DNA from: Streptomyces sp. NBC_01016
GTDB taxonomy: Bacteria > Actinomycetota > Actinomycetes > Streptomycetales > Streptomycetaceae
NCBI RefSeq assembly: GCF_026341035.1
Contig: NZ_JAPEOQ010000001.1
Span: 2,542,001-2,606,000, forward strand
Direction: 5' to 3'
DNA: 64,000 nucleotides
The notes under the pieces are model-generated. The model did not search any database. It was not told where the DNA came from and saw only the letters and a list, made by a program, of their open reading frames with translations. The position numbers and the translations under genes are program-made. This document shows, one piece after another, positions 33,450-43,934 of the stretch. Positions within the stretch are counted from its first letter, which is position 1, and every line of letters starts with the position of its first letter.

Positions 33450-34448
33450 GTGGGGCAGTTCGTGGGACGGCGCAAGGGCAGCGTTATAGGAATCTCGCTC
33501 GTGACGGTCGCGATGCTGGTGGGCACGAGTGCCTGCAGTGGCGGCGGCAGCAGCGACAAGGCGAGCGGGGGTGACGGGAAGGCGGACAAGAAGTCGAGTG
33601 CGCCGCCGTCGCCGACGAAGCCCAAGGGGCCGCCGATGCTCCTGGACACCATCACCCCGCAGTCCGGCGCCACGGTCGGCGTCGCCATGCCGGTCTCCGT
33701 GGTGTTCACCAACCCGGTGGCGGCGAAGGCGCGGGAATCCGTCGAGAAGCACATGAAGGTGAGCACGTCGACGCCGGTGAAGGGCGCCTGGCACTGGTTC
33801 GGCGACAGGCGCGCCGACTGGCGGCCCAAGACGTACTGGCCCTCCGGTACGAAGGTGAAGGTCGACGCCGACATGAAGGGCGTCAGCAACGGCAACGGGC
33901 GCTACGGCGTGCACGGCTACACCCACACCTTCAAGGTCGGCGACGATGTGCGCGCCGACGTCTCCGTCAGCGGCCACACCCTGAAGGTGACGAAGGACGG
34001 CAAGGCCCTGCGCACGCTGTCGATCAACGCGGGCAGCGCCGAGTACCCGACCTGGAACGGCACGATGGCCGTCATCGACAAGCAGAAGAAGGTCCACATG
34101 ACCTCCTGCAGCGTCGGCATCAGTTGCGACAAGGGCAGCCCCAACTACTACGACCTGACGCTGCCCTGGGACGTCCACCTCACCCAGTCCGGCACGTACG
34201 TCCACTACTCGACCGGCGACCCGAACCCGGGCAGCGGCAGCGCCCGCGGCTCGCACGGCTGCGTGCACCTGTCGATGGCCGACGCCAAGTGGTTCTACGG
34301 CCAGGTCAAGCAGGGCGACCCGATCACCATCACCGGCTCCCCGCGCGCCAAGGCCCCGGCGGACAACGGCTACGCGGCCTTCAACCTGAGCTGGGACCAG
34401 TGGCTCCAGGGGAGCGCGTCGGGGCAGGGGACGAGCGCCGCCCTGTGA
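33450..34448 (+). CDS. L,D-transpeptidase lipoprotein, third paralogue
   Basis: Up to 332 residues. Lipoprotein signal with lipobox TSAC near residue 29, an acidic/Ser-rich tether, one Ig-like domain (LDTITPQSGATVGVAMPVSVVF), then a YkuD domain with TYVHYS and nucleophile SHGCVHLSMAD. It differs from the tandem pair at 21-24 kb in having a shorter Ig region and an extra Cys pair (TSCSVGISCDKG). GTG 33450 is used; GTG 33462 is an equally possible start. It is followed by a 16-bp-stem terminator. Confidence 0.88.
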   Translation: MGQFVGRRKGSVIGISLVTVAMLVGTSACSGGGSSDKASGGDGKADKKSSAPPSPTKPKGPPMLLDTITPQSGATVGVAMPVSVVFTNPVAAKARESVEKHMKVSTSTPVKGAWHWFGDRRADWRPKTYWPSGTKVKVDADMKGVSNGNGRYGVHGYTHTFKVGDDVRADVSVSGHTLKVTKDGKALRTLSINAGSAEYPTWNGTMAVIDKQKKVHMTSCSVGISCDKGSPNYYDLTLPWDVHLTQSGTYVHYSTGDPNPGSGSARGSHGCVHLSMADAKWFYGQVKQGDPITITGSPRAKAPADNGYAAFNLSWDQWLQGSASGQGTSAAL

Positions 34449-34450
34449 GC

Positions 34451-34490
34451 CGTCCGGCGCCCGCCCGGCTCACAGGGCGGGCGCCGGACG
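34451..34490. terminator. Bidirectional terminator
   Basis: A perfect 16-bp inverted repeat CGTCCGGCGCCCGCCC (34451-34466) / GGGCGGGCGCCGGACG (34475-34490) between the convergent Ldt and FHA-monooxygenase genes. Confidence 0.85.
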
Positions 34491-34513
34491 GGACGCCCTG
34501 GTGGGCCGGTCGC

Positions 34514-36391
34514 TCAGCTCACCAGGAGCGGGTCCAGCCGTTCCGCGGGATAGAAGATGTCGATGTCGACCTCCTCGCCGCCGACGATCTGGGTGTCCCA
34601 GGCGCCGCTGTGCACCAGGGTGTACAAGGTCTGGCTGTTGAGCGTGTCCAGGTGCTTCAGGAGCGTCGCGTCGTCGGGCAGTCCGGGAATGCGCGGCGCC
34701 AGACGGTCGCGGATCGCGCGGAGTTGATCCATGAGGGCGTCGAGGTCGGTCTGCCGGTCCGGCGTCCGCTCCGCGGCCTCCGAGATGCTCTGCTGGATCT
34801 TGTCCTTGATGGCGCGGGTCACCCCTTGCTCGTCCGTGGTGATCATCGAGTTCCAGGCGCGGCTCTTGTGCCGGTACTGGAGCATCGACATGGCCGCCTC
34901 GTGGCGTACGAAGTCGGCATCGCGCAGCGGCCGCCCCCGCCAGGTGCCGCTGAGTGACCGGGCGAGCGAAATGGCCGATCCCCAGCCGCTGTTGAGGCCG
35001 CGGCCCGGCCAGAAGTGGATGGCGTTGGCGGCGTCCCCGAGCAGGAATCCGTACGTGCCCGGTGCCGCGGTCGTCTTGGGGTGCAGCCGTGCGGTGAACC
35101 GCGGGCGCTGCACCATGTCGAGGCGGAACGCGGTGACGGCGCTCAGGTCGGGCTCGGGCACGGCGAACAGCGCGAGACCCTCCTTGACCCGCTTCCACAG
35201 CGCCGACCCCTTGAGCAGGGCGGGCAGGAACAGGGTGCTGTGGGTGTCGCAGAGGAAGTCGCCGTCCTCGCTCCGGTTCATCACGCACGGGCGCGAGGCG
35301 ATGCACTCCTCGAACACCTGCCGGACGGGGTCGATCCCCACGACCTCCTTCGCCTCCTCGTCGGTGAGCCGCATGTTGAGGAAGCCCTCACCGCGCAGGG
35401 AGTTGAGGAGGAACCGGTTCTGCGCCACGGTGAGCAGCACGGACATCGGATCCGGGAGCCCCGACTTCACCCTCAGGCCGAGCACCACGTCCTGGAGGTG
35501 CGCGCCTTCCAGCGAGTAGATGGACGTGTCGGCCCGGCCGAACTTTTCGCCGAAGTGCTCACGCGTCCGGGAGCGGCCTCCCTCGCAGATGGCGAGCACG
35601 TGGTCCGCGGCCGCGCTCTTCTCGTGCTCGGCCGGGTCGAATCGCTCCGGCACGAGGCGGATGCGGTCCGGCTTCTCGTTGGCCATCTCCAGGAGCGTGT
35701 CCTCCACGTAGGAGATCCGGATGTTGCGCGGCTGGTGACCGCGGATCGAGTCCGGGCCCGCCGGCCACATCTCGCTGTACGCGCCGTCCTTGAACAGCCG
35801 GTCCTGGACCTCCTGGGGAAGGCCGAGGTACTGCCGGCTCTGCACCGTGACGACCTGCATGCGCCGGACGTTGCCCTGCGTCGCGTCCTTCCAGACGACC
35901 CTGTCCCCGGACCGGGTCCAGCGGCCGTCGTAGATCGTGACGGCGGCCCGGGGGCCGAGCAGGGACTCCAGGAGGAGGGCGAAGGCAAGGCCCACGGGGC
36001 CGCCGCCCGACACCGTCACCTTGAGTACAGGGACCGGCTGCTCGGCGGGTGGCGGCGTGAGGGCCTCCAGGACGGAGAGGTCCATGATGGTCTCCATCGG
36101 CCCGGCCGCCTCGAAGGAGAACGTCTCCTCGCCGATCGTGATGACATCGTCGGGCTGGAGCACGCGCGAGGTCATGCGCTCCCCGTTGACGTATGTCCCG
36201 TTGCTGCTTCCCAGGTCGTAGAGCATGAATCCATGGCCCTCGCGGCGTACCTCGGCATGGAACCGCGAGATGCTCACGTCGCGGATCACCACGTCGTTCG
36301 CGGACTTGCGGCCGAACGTGAGGGGCTTCGCTCCGATGCCGAACCGCTCTCCGGCCAGGGAACCTTGACGGCTGACTATCTCAGGGGGCAT
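34514..36391 (-). CDS. FHA domain fused to FAD-dependent monooxygenase
   Basis: 625 residues. Residues ~15-100 form an FHA phosphothreonine-binding domain (LTFGRKSANDVVIRDVSISRFHAEV and DLGSSNGTYVNG are core motifs). A Pro-rich linker leads to a class A flavoprotein monooxygenase: dinucleotide motif VSGGGPVGLAFALLLESLLG at about 123-145 and FAD-ribityl motif GDAANAIHFWPGRGLNSGWGSAISL near 460-485. No signal peptide. FHA domains dock to kinase-phosphorylated partners, so the enzyme may be recruited or switched by a Ser/Thr kinase; none is nearby. ATG 36391 has GAGG upstream; ATG 36415 would add eight residues. The fusion is uncommon and its substrate unknown. Confidence 0.85.
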   Translation of the reverse strand: MPPEIVSRQGSLAGERFGIGAKPLTFGRKSANDVVIRDVSISRFHAEVRREGHGFMLYDLGSSNGTYVNGERMTSRVLQPDDVITIGEETFSFEAAGPMETIMDLSVLEALTPPPAEQPVPVLKVTVSGGGPVGLAFALLLESLLGPRAAVTIYDGRWTRSGDRVVWKDATQGNVRRMQVVTVQSRQYLGLPQEVQDRLFKDGAYSEMWPAGPDSIRGHQPRNIRISYVEDTLLEMANEKPDRIRLVPERFDPAEHEKSAAADHVLAICEGGRSRTREHFGEKFGRADTSIYSLEGAHLQDVVLGLRVKSGLPDPMSVLLTVAQNRFLLNSLRGEGFLNMRLTDEEAKEVVGIDPVRQVFEECIASRPCVMNRSEDGDFLCDTHSTLFLPALLKGSALWKRVKEGLALFAVPEPDLSAVTAFRLDMVQRPRFTARLHPKTTAAPGTYGFLLGDAANAIHFWPGRGLNSGWGSAISLARSLSGTWRGRPLRDADFVRHEAAMSMLQYRHKSRAWNSMITTDEQGVTRAIKDKIQQSISEAAERTPDRQTDLDALMDQLRAIRDRLAPRIPGLPDDATLLKHLDTLNSQTLYTLVHSGAWDTQIVGGEEVDIDIFYPAERLDPLLVS

Positions 36392-36540
36392 GAGTCCTCG
36401 GTTCCATTCATCCAACGAGCCAGGACCGTGCGGCGAGGGCGGCCCTACCCCGGCCGCCCTGCCCGTACGTCAAAGCTAGAGGCGTCGACGGATTCGGGAA
36501 CCCCCTGGCGCGCGAACCGGCCGACCCCGAGGAGGCGGCC

Positions 36541-37911
36541 TCAGCACTCGATGATGTTCACCGCGAGCCCGCCGCGCGCGGTCTCCTTGTACTTGACGGA
36601 CATGTCGGCGCCGGTGTCCCGCATCGTCTTGATGACCTTGTCGAGGGACACCTTGTGCGAGCCGTCGCCGCGCAGCGCCATCTTCGCGGCGGTGACGGCC
36701 TTGACCGCCGCCATGCCGTTGCGCTCGATGCACGGGATCTGGACGAGGCCGCCGACGGGGTCGCAGGTCAGGCCGAGGTTGTGTTCCATGCCGATCTCTG
36801 CCGCGTTCTCCACCTGCTCGGGGGAGCCGCCGAGGGCCTCGGCGAGGGCGCCGGCCGCCATCGAGCAGGCGGAGCCGACCTCGCCCTGGCAGCCGACCTC
36901 GGCGCCGGAGATGGAGGCGTTCTCCTTGAAGAGCATGCCGATGGCGCCCGCGGTGAGGAGGAGGCGGATCACGCCGTCCTCGTCGGCGCCGGGCACGAAG
37001 TTCACGTAGTAGTGCAGGACGGCGGGGATGATGCCCGCGGCGCCGTTCGTCGGGGCGGTGACCACCCGGCCTCCGGCCGCGTTCTCCTCGTTCACGGCCA
37101 TCGCGTAGAGGGTGATCCACTCCATGGCGTGGGCCACGGGGTCGCCCTCGGCGCGCAGCTTGCGGGCCGAACTGGCCGCGCGGCGGCGGACCTTGAGGCC
37201 GCCGGGCAGGATGCCCTCGTGGGACATGCCGCGGGAGACGCAGGACTGCATGACGCGCCAGATGTCCAGGAGACCCTCGCGGATCTCGTCCTCCGTGCGC
37301 CAGGCCTTCTCGTTCTCCAGCATCATGGCCGGGATGGACAGGCCGGTCTCCTGCGCGAGGCGGAGCAGCTCGTCGCCGGTGCGGAAGGGGTACTTGAGGG
37401 AGGTGTCGTCGGGGACGATCGGGTTCTCGCCCTCCACGGCGTCCTCGTCGACGACGAAGCCGCCGCCCACCGAGTAGTACGTCTTGGTGAGCAGCTCCTT
37501 GCCCTCGGCGTCGTAGGCCCACACGGTCATGCCGTTCGCGTGGTACGGGAGGGTCTTGCGGCGGTGCAGGATCAGGTCGTCGTCGAACGAGAACGGGATC
37601 TCGTGCGCCCCGAGGAGGTTGAGGCGCCCCTGCTCCTTGATCGTCTCGACGCGCTCGTCCGCCTTCTCCACGTCGACGGTGCGCGGGGGGTCGCCCTCAA
37701 GGCCGAGCAGCACCGCCTTCGGGGTGCCGTGCCCGTGTCCGGTCGCGCCCAGGGAGCCGTACAGCTCGGCGTGGACGGAGGAGGTGTGGGCCAGCAGGCC
37801 CTCGTTCTTCAGGCGCCGCGCGAACATGCGGGCCGCGCGCATCGGGCCGACCGTGTGCGAGCTGGACGGGCCGATGCCGATCGAGAACAGGTCGAAGACC
37901 GAGATGGCCAC
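36541..37911 (-). CDS. sdaA: L-serine dehydratase (deaminase)
   Basis: 456-residue iron-sulfur L-serine dehydratase, single-chain type, converting serine to pyruvate and ammonia. The N-terminal beta domain starts [24 protein letters not shown]; the alpha domain holds the cluster cysteines in [34 protein letters not shown] and the terminal IIEC. Length fits the type II enzyme. GTG at 37911 has GGAG seven bases upstream; the longer frame to 37962 lacks similarity. It follows gcvT-gcvH-glyA in the same orientation, 160 bp after glyA with a large hairpin between, so partial read-through is possible. Confidence 0.95.
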   Translation of the reverse strand: MAISVFDLFSIGIGPSSSHTVGPMRAARMFARRLKNEGLLAHTSSVHAELYGSLGATGHGHGTPKAVLLGLEGDPPRTVDVEKADERVETIKEQGRLNLLGAHEIPFSFDDDLILHRRKTLPYHANGMTVWAYDAEGKELLTKTYYSVGGGFVVDEDAVEGENPIVPDDTSLKYPFRTGDELLRLAQETGLSIPAMMLENEKAWRTEDEIREGLLDIWRVMQSCVSRGMSHEGILPGGLKVRRRAASSARKLRAEGDPVAHAMEWITLYAMAVNEENAAGGRVVTAPTNGAAGIIPAVLHYYVNFVPGADEDGVIRLLLTAGAIGMLFKENASISGAEVGCQGEVGSACSMAAGALAEALGGSPEQVENAAEIGMEHNLGLTCDPVGGLVQIPCIERNGMAAVKAVTAAKMALRGDGSHKVSLDKVIKTMRDTGADMSVKYKETARGGLAVNIIEC

Positions 37912-37980
37912 GGTGGGACTCCAAAGGTGGTGGTAGACGCCGTTGTCTGCCGGGCTGTGCATGGTGGCTGTGCATGGAAC

Positions 37981-38030
37981 GGGGCACCGCGCTCACTGAT
38001 GACTGCTTGTTCCAGTGTGCGCGGTGCCCC
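37981..38030 (-). terminator. Large hairpin between glyA and sdaA
   Basis: GGGGCACCGCGC (37981-37992) pairs perfectly with GCGCGGTGCCCC (38019-38030); CACTG/CAGTG extends it internally. A second small stem, ACGTACC/GGTACGT, is at 38037-38058. It probably ends the riboswitch operon after glyA, or forms part of an sdaA leader. Confidence 0.65.
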
Positions 38031-38071
38031 GACGGGACGTACCTACGAAAGGGTACGTAATCCGGGCCGAA

Positions 38072-39334
38072 TTACTTCAGGCCGGGGTACAGCGGGTGCT
38101 TATCGGCCAGAGCGGTCACCCGGGCCTTGAGCGCCTCGGCGTCGTACGACGGCTGCAGCGCGAGCGCGATGACGTCGGCGACCTCGCGGAAGTCCTCGGC
38201 GGTGAAGCCGCGGGTGGCGAGTGCCGGGGTGCCGATCCGGAGGCCGGAGGTGACCATCGGCGGGCGCGGGTCGTTCGGGACCGCGTTGCGGTTGACCGTG
38301 ATGCCGACCTCGTGGAGCCGGTCCTCGGCCTGCTGGCCGTCGAGCTCGGAGTCGCGCAGGTCGACGAGGACAAGGTGCACGTCGGTGCCGCCGGAGAGGA
38401 CGTTGACGCCCGCCGCGCGGGACTCCGGGGTCGTCAGACGCTCGGCGAGGAGCTGGGCGCCCTCGATCGTGCGGGCCTGGCGCTCCTTGAAGTCCTCCGA
38501 GGCCGCGACCTTGAAGGAGACGGCCTTGGCCGCGATCACGTGCTCGAGGGGGCCGCCCTGGAAGCCCGGGAAGACGGCCGAGTTCAGCTTCTTCGCGAAG
38601 TCCTTGTTGCGGGCGAGGATGATGCCGCCGCGCGGGCCGCCGAGCGTCTTGTGCGTCGTGGACGTGACGACGTCGGCGTACGGGACCGGGTTGGGGTGCA
38701 GGCCCGCGGCCACGAGGCCCGCGAAGTGCGCCATGTCGACCCACAGGTACGCCTCGACCTCGTCGGCGATGCGACGGAACTCGGCGAAGTCCAGCTGGCG
38801 CGGGTACGCGGACCAGCCGGCGATGATCACCTTCGGGCGGTGCTCCTTGGCGAGCCGCTCGACCTCGGCCATGTCGACCAGGCCCGCGTCGTCCACGTGG
38901 TACGGGACCACGTTGAACTGCTTGCCGGAGAAGTTCAGGCGCATGCCGTGCGTGAGGTGGCCGCCGTGCGCCAGGTCCAGGCCGAGGATCGTGTCGCCCG
39001 GCTTGGCGATGGCGAAGAGCGCGGCCTGGTTCGCGGAGGCGCCCGAGTGCGGCTGCACGTTCGCGTACTCGGCGCCGAAGAGCGCCTTCACGCGGTCGAT
39101 CGCGATCTGCTCGGTGACGTCGACGTGCTCGCAGCCGCCGTAGTAGCGGCGGCCGGGGTAGCCCTCCGCGTACTTGTTGGTGAGGACCGAGCCCTGGGCC
39201 TCCATGACGGCGGCCGGAGCGAAGTTCTCCGACGCGATCATTTCGAGGGTCGACTGCTGGCGCTTCAGCTCGGCGTCGACCGCGACGGCGACCTCGGGGT
39301 CGAGCTCGTGCAGGGATTCGTTCAGTACGGACAT
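38072..39334 (-). CDS. glyA: Serine hydroxymethyltransferase
   Basis: 420-residue PLP enzyme interconverting serine and glycine with tetrahydrofolate. Motifs: [29 protein letters not shown], and the PLP lysine Lys229 in [14 protein letters not shown]. Size and sequence are standard. ATG at 39334 lies eight bases after the gcvH stop, so it is co-transcribed with gcvT-gcvH under the glycine riboswitch. Confidence 0.97.
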   Translation of the reverse strand: MSVLNESLHELDPEVAVAVDAELKRQQSTLEMIASENFAPAAVMEAQGSVLTNKYAEGYPGRRYYGGCEHVDVTEQIAIDRVKALFGAEYANVQPHSGASANQAALFAIAKPGDTILGLDLAHGGHLTHGMRLNFSGKQFNVVPYHVDDAGLVDMAEVERLAKEHRPKVIIAGWSAYPRQLDFAEFRRIADEVEAYLWVDMAHFAGLVAAGLHPNPVPYADVVTSTTHKTLGGPRGGIILARNKDFAKKLNSAVFPGFQGGPLEHVIAAKAVSFKVAASEDFKERQARTIEGAQLLAERLTTPESRAAGVNVLSGGTDVHLVLVDLRDSELDGQQAEDRLHEVGITVNRNAVPNDPRPPMVTSGLRIGTPALATRGFTAEDFREVADVIALALQPSYDAEALKARVTALADKHPLYPGLK

Positions 39335-39342
39335 CGGTGGGG

Positions 39343-39720
39343 TCAGCTCCCGGAGAACTCGGTGTACTCGTCGGCGGAGAGCAGGTCCTTCGGCTCGTCG
39401 GCCAGCCGGACCTTGAACAGCCAGCCGCCCTCGAACGGGGCCGAGTTAACCAGGGCCGGGTCGTCGACGACGTCCTGGTTGATCTCGGTGACCTCGCCGT
39501 TGACGGGGGAGTACAGGTCGGAGACCGACTTGGTCGACTCGAGCTCGCCACAGGTCTCGCCCGCGGTCACGGTGTCACCGACCTCGGGGAGCTGGACGAA
39601 CACGATGTCACCGAGCGCGTTGGCGGCGTGCTCCGTGATGCCGATCGTGGCGACGCCGTCCTCGACGGCCGAGAGCCACTCGTGCTCCTTGCTGTAACGC
39701 AGCTGCTGGGGGTTGCTCAT
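39343..39720 (-). CDS. gcvH: Glycine cleavage system H protein
   Basis: 125-residue lipoyl carrier of the glycine cleavage complex. The lipoylation site is Lys64 in [19 protein letters not shown], and the opening [11 protein letters not shown] is typical. ATG at 39720. It lies between gcvT and glyA; the 133-bp gap to gcvT holds degenerate tandem copies of the gcvT 3' end. The P protein gene is not in the window. Confidence 0.97.
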   Translation of the reverse strand: MSNPQQLRYSKEHEWLSAVEDGVATIGITEHAANALGDIVFVQLPEVGDTVTAGETCGELESTKSVSDLYSPVNGEVTEINQDVVDDPALVNSAPFEGGWLFKVRLADEPKDLLSADEYTEFSGS

Positions 39721-39781
39721 GATGCGAATTCTCCTGTACGCGGGAAGGTGCTGGTGACGGTGGGTGCGCCGACGGGCGGCC

Positions 39782-39853
39782 GAGCTGCTTCTGGCGCTTT
39801 CGAAGGAACCACTTCTGGTTCGGGGGAACTGCTTCTGGCGCTTGTAGAAGGAA

Positions 39854-39874
<21 letters not shown>
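39782..39874 (-). repeat. Tandem duplication of the gcvT 3' end
   Basis: Two adjacent 25-bp copies (39850-39874 and 39825-39849) differ at one base: the first carries the gcvT TAG stop, the second has CAG there. Two shorter degenerate copies follow at 39805-39824 and 39782-39804. The unit encodes FYKRQK plus the stop region. Confidence 0.85.
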
Positions 39875-40969
<1,095 letters not shown>

Positions 40970-41024
40970 AGCTGGTCTGCTCCCAGGGGCATGACGGCGA
41001 TGGCGGGGTCTCGCGTACGAGACG

Positions 41025-41220
41025 TCCTCCCCATCTGTCATCGGAACCTGAGAGGTTCGCCCCGAGGGGGCTTGCACCTTGGGTGGGGGCGCCGTGTCAC
41101 AAAGGCGCCCCACTTTTCAGATCTGCCTCGCCCGCGCGGTACGGGGCCTGAGAGATTCAAGGGAGGAACTTGCTCCTTCGGCGTCCGGGTACTCGTCGTA
41201 CCCGGAACTCTCCCGCGCGG
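41025..41220 (-). promoter_or_regulatory. Tandem glycine riboswitch
   Basis: On the minus strand the leader reads GCGGGAGAGTTCC near 41217, GCCGAAGGAGCAA near 41180 and ATCTCTCAGGCCCC near 41150 (aptamer 1), then GCAAGCCCCCTCGGGGCGAA and CCTCTCAGG near 41050 and GACAGATGGGGAGGAC near 41030 (aptamer 2). These are the conserved glycine-aptamer blocks, directly upstream of gcvT. Confidence 0.92.
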
Positions 41221-41283
41221 ATTCAAGCGGCCGGTATGCAGTTGCGGGCACATCATTGCATGCCCGTCCGGCAGGGAAACCCC

Positions 41284-41311
41284 TTGAGTGGCATTACCTT
41301 CTCTTTACACT
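41284..41311 (+). promoter_or_regulatory. Promoter for the P-loop kinase gene
   Basis: TTGAGT (41284-41289) and TACACT (41306-41311) are separated by 16 bp in an AT-rich island, 17 bp before the GTG at 41329; a housekeeping-sigma promoter divergent from the riboswitch operon. Confidence 0.6.
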
Positions 41312-41328
41312 TGAGGGGCAAGGGTGAC

Positions 41329-42006
41329 GTGACCGCAGCGGGGAGGACGATCACGGTGCACAAGGCAGTGGCGGGGGCTTATGCGGTGTCTGCTTCGGCG
41401 CCGGTGGTGGCAGGGGTGCGGATCCCTGGTCAGCGCTCGGTGCGGGACCTGCGCGGCCGCCGTGGTCACACACCACGCCGGCTCGCTTTCGCGGCGGGCG
41501 ACCTCGTCGTGCTCTCGGGCCTGCCGGGCAGCGGCAAGTCGACGCTGATGCGGCGGGCCGTCACGGAGATCCGGATCGATTCGCAGGACACCCGCGAGCG
41601 CTGGGCCGCCCGCATGCCGCGCTACCTGCCGTACGCGCTGTACCGCCCGCTGGTCCGCGTCGCGCACTACGTGGGGCTGCGCCGGGCGATGCGCTCGGGC
41701 TCGAGCGTCGTCGTGCACGACTGCGGTACGCAGGCGTGGGTGCGCCGCTGGGTGATCCGCACGGCGCGGCGGCGCGGGGCCGCCGTCCACCTGATGCTGC
41801 TCGACGTACCGGCGGACACGGCCCTTGAGGGGCAGCGGGACCGCGGCCGCGGGGTGTCCCGGTACGCCTTCGCCCGGCACCGCCGTGCGGTGGGCGCGCT
41901 CGTCAGCTCGACGGAGCGCGGGGACCTGCCGACCGGGATGGAGTCGGCGGTACTGCTCGACCGGGCGGCGATGGAGGCGCTGGGCGGGATCACGTTCGGC
42001 GCCTGA
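41329..42006 (+). CDS. P-loop ATPase/kinase-like protein (AAA_33 type)
   Basis: 225 residues with Walker A LSGLPGSGKSTLMRRA (about residue 62), IDSQDTRERWAARMP and the LLDVPADTALEGQRDRGRGVSRYAFARHRRAV lid-like segment, resembling small-molecule or RNA-end kinases (zeta-toxin/shikimate-kinase-like P-loop fold). The first ~55 residues are variable. GTG 41329 with AAGGGTG upstream is used; GTG 41356 is an alternative. Substrate unknown. It is divergent from the glycine operon and precedes the SseB genes. Confidence 0.78.
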   Translation: MTAAGRTITVHKAVAGAYAVSASAPVVAGVRIPGQRSVRDLRGRRGHTPRRLAFAAGDLVVLSGLPGSGKSTLMRRAVTEIRIDSQDTRERWAARMPRYLPYALYRPLVRVAHYVGLRRAMRSGSSVVVHDCGTQAWVRRWVIRTARRRGAAVHLMLLDVPADTALEGQRDRGRGVSRYAFARHRRAVGALVSSTERGDLPTGMESAVLLDRAAMEALGGITFGA

Positions 42007-42108
42007 CGCGGGGTCCCGCCCGGCAAGCGGAAGGAACCGCACCGTGGCCCCTTGTGTGTACGAGTTAAGGTCGGGCGGGCACAGCAGCGGGCAGAACAGC
42101 AGAGGTTG

Positions 42109-42951
42109 ATGGCAGTCATGGAGTTCCCAGGTACCCCTGAGCCGGGTCACGGTCACGCCCAGGGGCACGAGGGCGGCTACGCCCACCCCGCGCAGGGCTG
42201 GCCCGCCAACGAGTTGGAGGAGGCCCTCGCCGCGGCCCTCGGCCAGGAGGCGGGGAGTGCTGGGGATTCGACGGGGCGCCGGATCGTCGAGGTGCTCGGC
42301 CGCAGCCACGTGTGGATACCGCTGCCCAGGGGCGGTTCGAACGCCAGCAGGGACCTCGATCTGCCGAGCCTGGAGATCCAGGGCCAGGCCTACGTCCCCG
42401 TGTTCAGCTCCGAGCAGCAGTTCATGGCGGTCACCGGTGGCCGCATGGACTGCACGGTGGCCCCGGCCGTGGAGTTCGCGCGCGGGCTTCCGCCGCAGGT
42501 CGGCATCGCCGTGAACCCCGACGGCACGGTCGGCGTACCGCTGCCGCCGCCCGCCGTCGCCGAGCTGGCCCGCAGTGGTCGCACGGCGCTCGACGGCCCG
42601 GCGACGGGTGGCCGCGTGGTGTTGAGCGAGCCCGACTGGCAGATCGACCCCATGGACTTCCTGGCCGCCGTGCGCGAGGAGTTCGAGGGACTCGGCACGG
42701 TGCTGAGCGCCCGGCGCTGCCTCGCGACGGTGGAGGACGCGCAGCCGTCCCTGTTCATCGGCGTGGAACTGGCGCAGCCCGTGGGCGCCCCGAGCGGTGC
42801 GGGGGACCTTCCGCTGGACGCGCTGGGGCGGGCGCTTGGCCGTGCGCCGGTGGCCTGGGCCGTCAACCTGGTGTTCCTGGACGTGACGCAGGACCCGGTC
42901 GCGGACTGGTTGCGTACACACGTACGGCCGTTCTACGTACGAGAAGGGTGA
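42109..42951 (+). CDS. sseB: SseB-family protein (enhanced serine sensitivity), copy 1
   Basis: 280 residues. A His/Gly-rich N-terminal tail (about 10-30) precedes an SseB N-domain (ELEEALAAALGQEAG, VWIPLPRGG, YVPVFSSEQQF) and an SseB C-domain ending VNLVFLDVTQDPVADWLRTHVRPFYVREG. The family is named for enhanced serine sensitivity in E. coli; the biochemical role is unclear. It sits next to sdaA-glyA-gcv, a fitting serine/glycine context. ATG 42109; ATG 42118 is also possible. The neighbour downstream is a paralogue. Confidence 0.88.
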   Translation: MAVMEFPGTPEPGHGHAQGHEGGYAHPAQGWPANELEEALAAALGQEAGSAGDSTGRRIVEVLGRSHVWIPLPRGGSNASRDLDLPSLEIQGQAYVPVFSSEQQFMAVTGGRMDCTVAPAVEFARGLPPQVGIAVNPDGTVGVPLPPPAVAELARSGRTALDGPATGGRVVLSEPDWQIDPMDFLAAVREEFEGLGTVLSARRCLATVEDAQPSLFIGVELAQPVGAPSGAGDLPLDALGRALGRAPVAWAVNLVFLDVTQDPVADWLRTHVRPFYVREG

Positions 42952-43075
42952 CGGCGTCCGTCAAGTCGGTGTCAGTATCGCCGCTTAAGCTGGTTTCATG
43001 ACGTGACCGGTCGGTGCTTCGCTTTCCGGCCACGTGAACACGGACGTATTTGAAGAGCCGAAGGGGCGGTTACGG

Positions 43076-43873
43076 GTGAGTGCGTCGGGCACGGCCGCGG
43101 CCGGACAGGTCGAGCACATGCTGCGCCAGGTGACGCCGGGACGCTACGACGCGTACGAGGCGCTCCTCAAGGCCCTCGCCGACCCCGCGGCCGGGCAGGT
43201 CTGGATGCTGCTCTGGCACGGCCAGGCCGGATCCCCGGACGCCCAGTACGGGAACATGGAGGTGGACGGCTTCTCGTACGCCCCGTGCGTCACGTCCGCC
43301 CAGGAGCTCTCCGCCTCCGGCTGGTCGCGGGCGTACGAGGTGGTGAGCGGGGTCGACGCGGCGCGCACGCTGTACCCGGACCACTACGGGCTCTGGCTGA
43401 ACCCGCACGCGCCGGGTGGCGGCGTCGGCATCCCGTGGCTCGACCTGCGCCGCATCGCGGGCGGCCTCGACCGGCAGCCGGCGGGTCCGCTGCGGCTCTC
43501 CGAGCCCGCGATCGAAATCCCCCAGTTCTACGCGGTCCTGACGCAGAACGCGCATCGCACGACGGCGATCCGCTCCCTGCGCCGCGCCTGGGTCCAGCCG
43601 ACGCTGGGCGCGCCCTACCTCGCCATCGGCCTGGACGTCTACGACACGTCTCCGGCGTCCGTGGACGCGGTGCGGGCGATGATGCAGCAGTCCATCCCCG
43701 CGGTCCCCGAGGGCCTCCCGGTGTCCACCGTGGCGATGTCGGACGAGTACGACCCGGTGGCGATGTGGCTCCGTCAGGCACGGCCGTTCTATGACCGTGA
43801 GGCGCACGCGGCACCGGCGGCTCCCGCCGGGGGCGGGTACGGGTATCCGCCGCCTTACGGCGCTACGTACTGA
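43076..43873 (+). CDS. SseB-family protein, copy 2
   Basis: 265 residues related to the upstream gene, especially at the C-terminus (YDPVAMWLRQARPFYDREA compared with DPVADWLRTHVRPFYVREG). N-terminal part: VEHMLRQVTPGRYDAYEALLKALADPAAGQVWMLLWHG. It ends in a Gly/Tyr/Pro-rich tail (GGGYGYPPPYGATY). GTG 43076 with AAGGGG nine bases upstream is preferred; GTG 43034 is in frame. It is closely followed by a 27-bp-stem terminator. Function unknown. Confidence 0.85.
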   Translation: MSASGTAAAGQVEHMLRQVTPGRYDAYEALLKALADPAAGQVWMLLWHGQAGSPDAQYGNMEVDGFSYAPCVTSAQELSASGWSRAYEVVSGVDAARTLYPDHYGLWLNPHAPGGGVGIPWLDLRRIAGGLDRQPAGPLRLSEPAIEIPQFYAVLTQNAHRTTAIRSLRRAWVQPTLGAPYLAIGLDVYDTSPASVDAVRAMMQQSIPAVPEGLPVSTVAMSDEYDPVAMWLRQARPFYDREAHAAPAAPAGGGYGYPPPYGATY

Positions 43874-43876
43874 AAA

Positions 43877-43934
43877 ATGTCCTCAAACGCCGGGCAGGCT
43901 GGATAATTCCAGCCTGCCCGGCGTTTGAGGACAT
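43877..43934. terminator. Perfect 27-bp inverted repeat terminator
   Basis: Arms 43877-43903 and 43908-43934 pair perfectly around a TAAT loop, followed by CTTTT. The CCTCAAACGCCGG / CCGGCGTTTGAGG arms are a common Streptomyces intergenic hairpin type. Confidence 0.9.

Noticed and set aside
36412..36540. Terminator or small gene between sdaA and the FHA gene
   Set aside because: No convincing hairpin or start with ribosome site is visible in this short gap.
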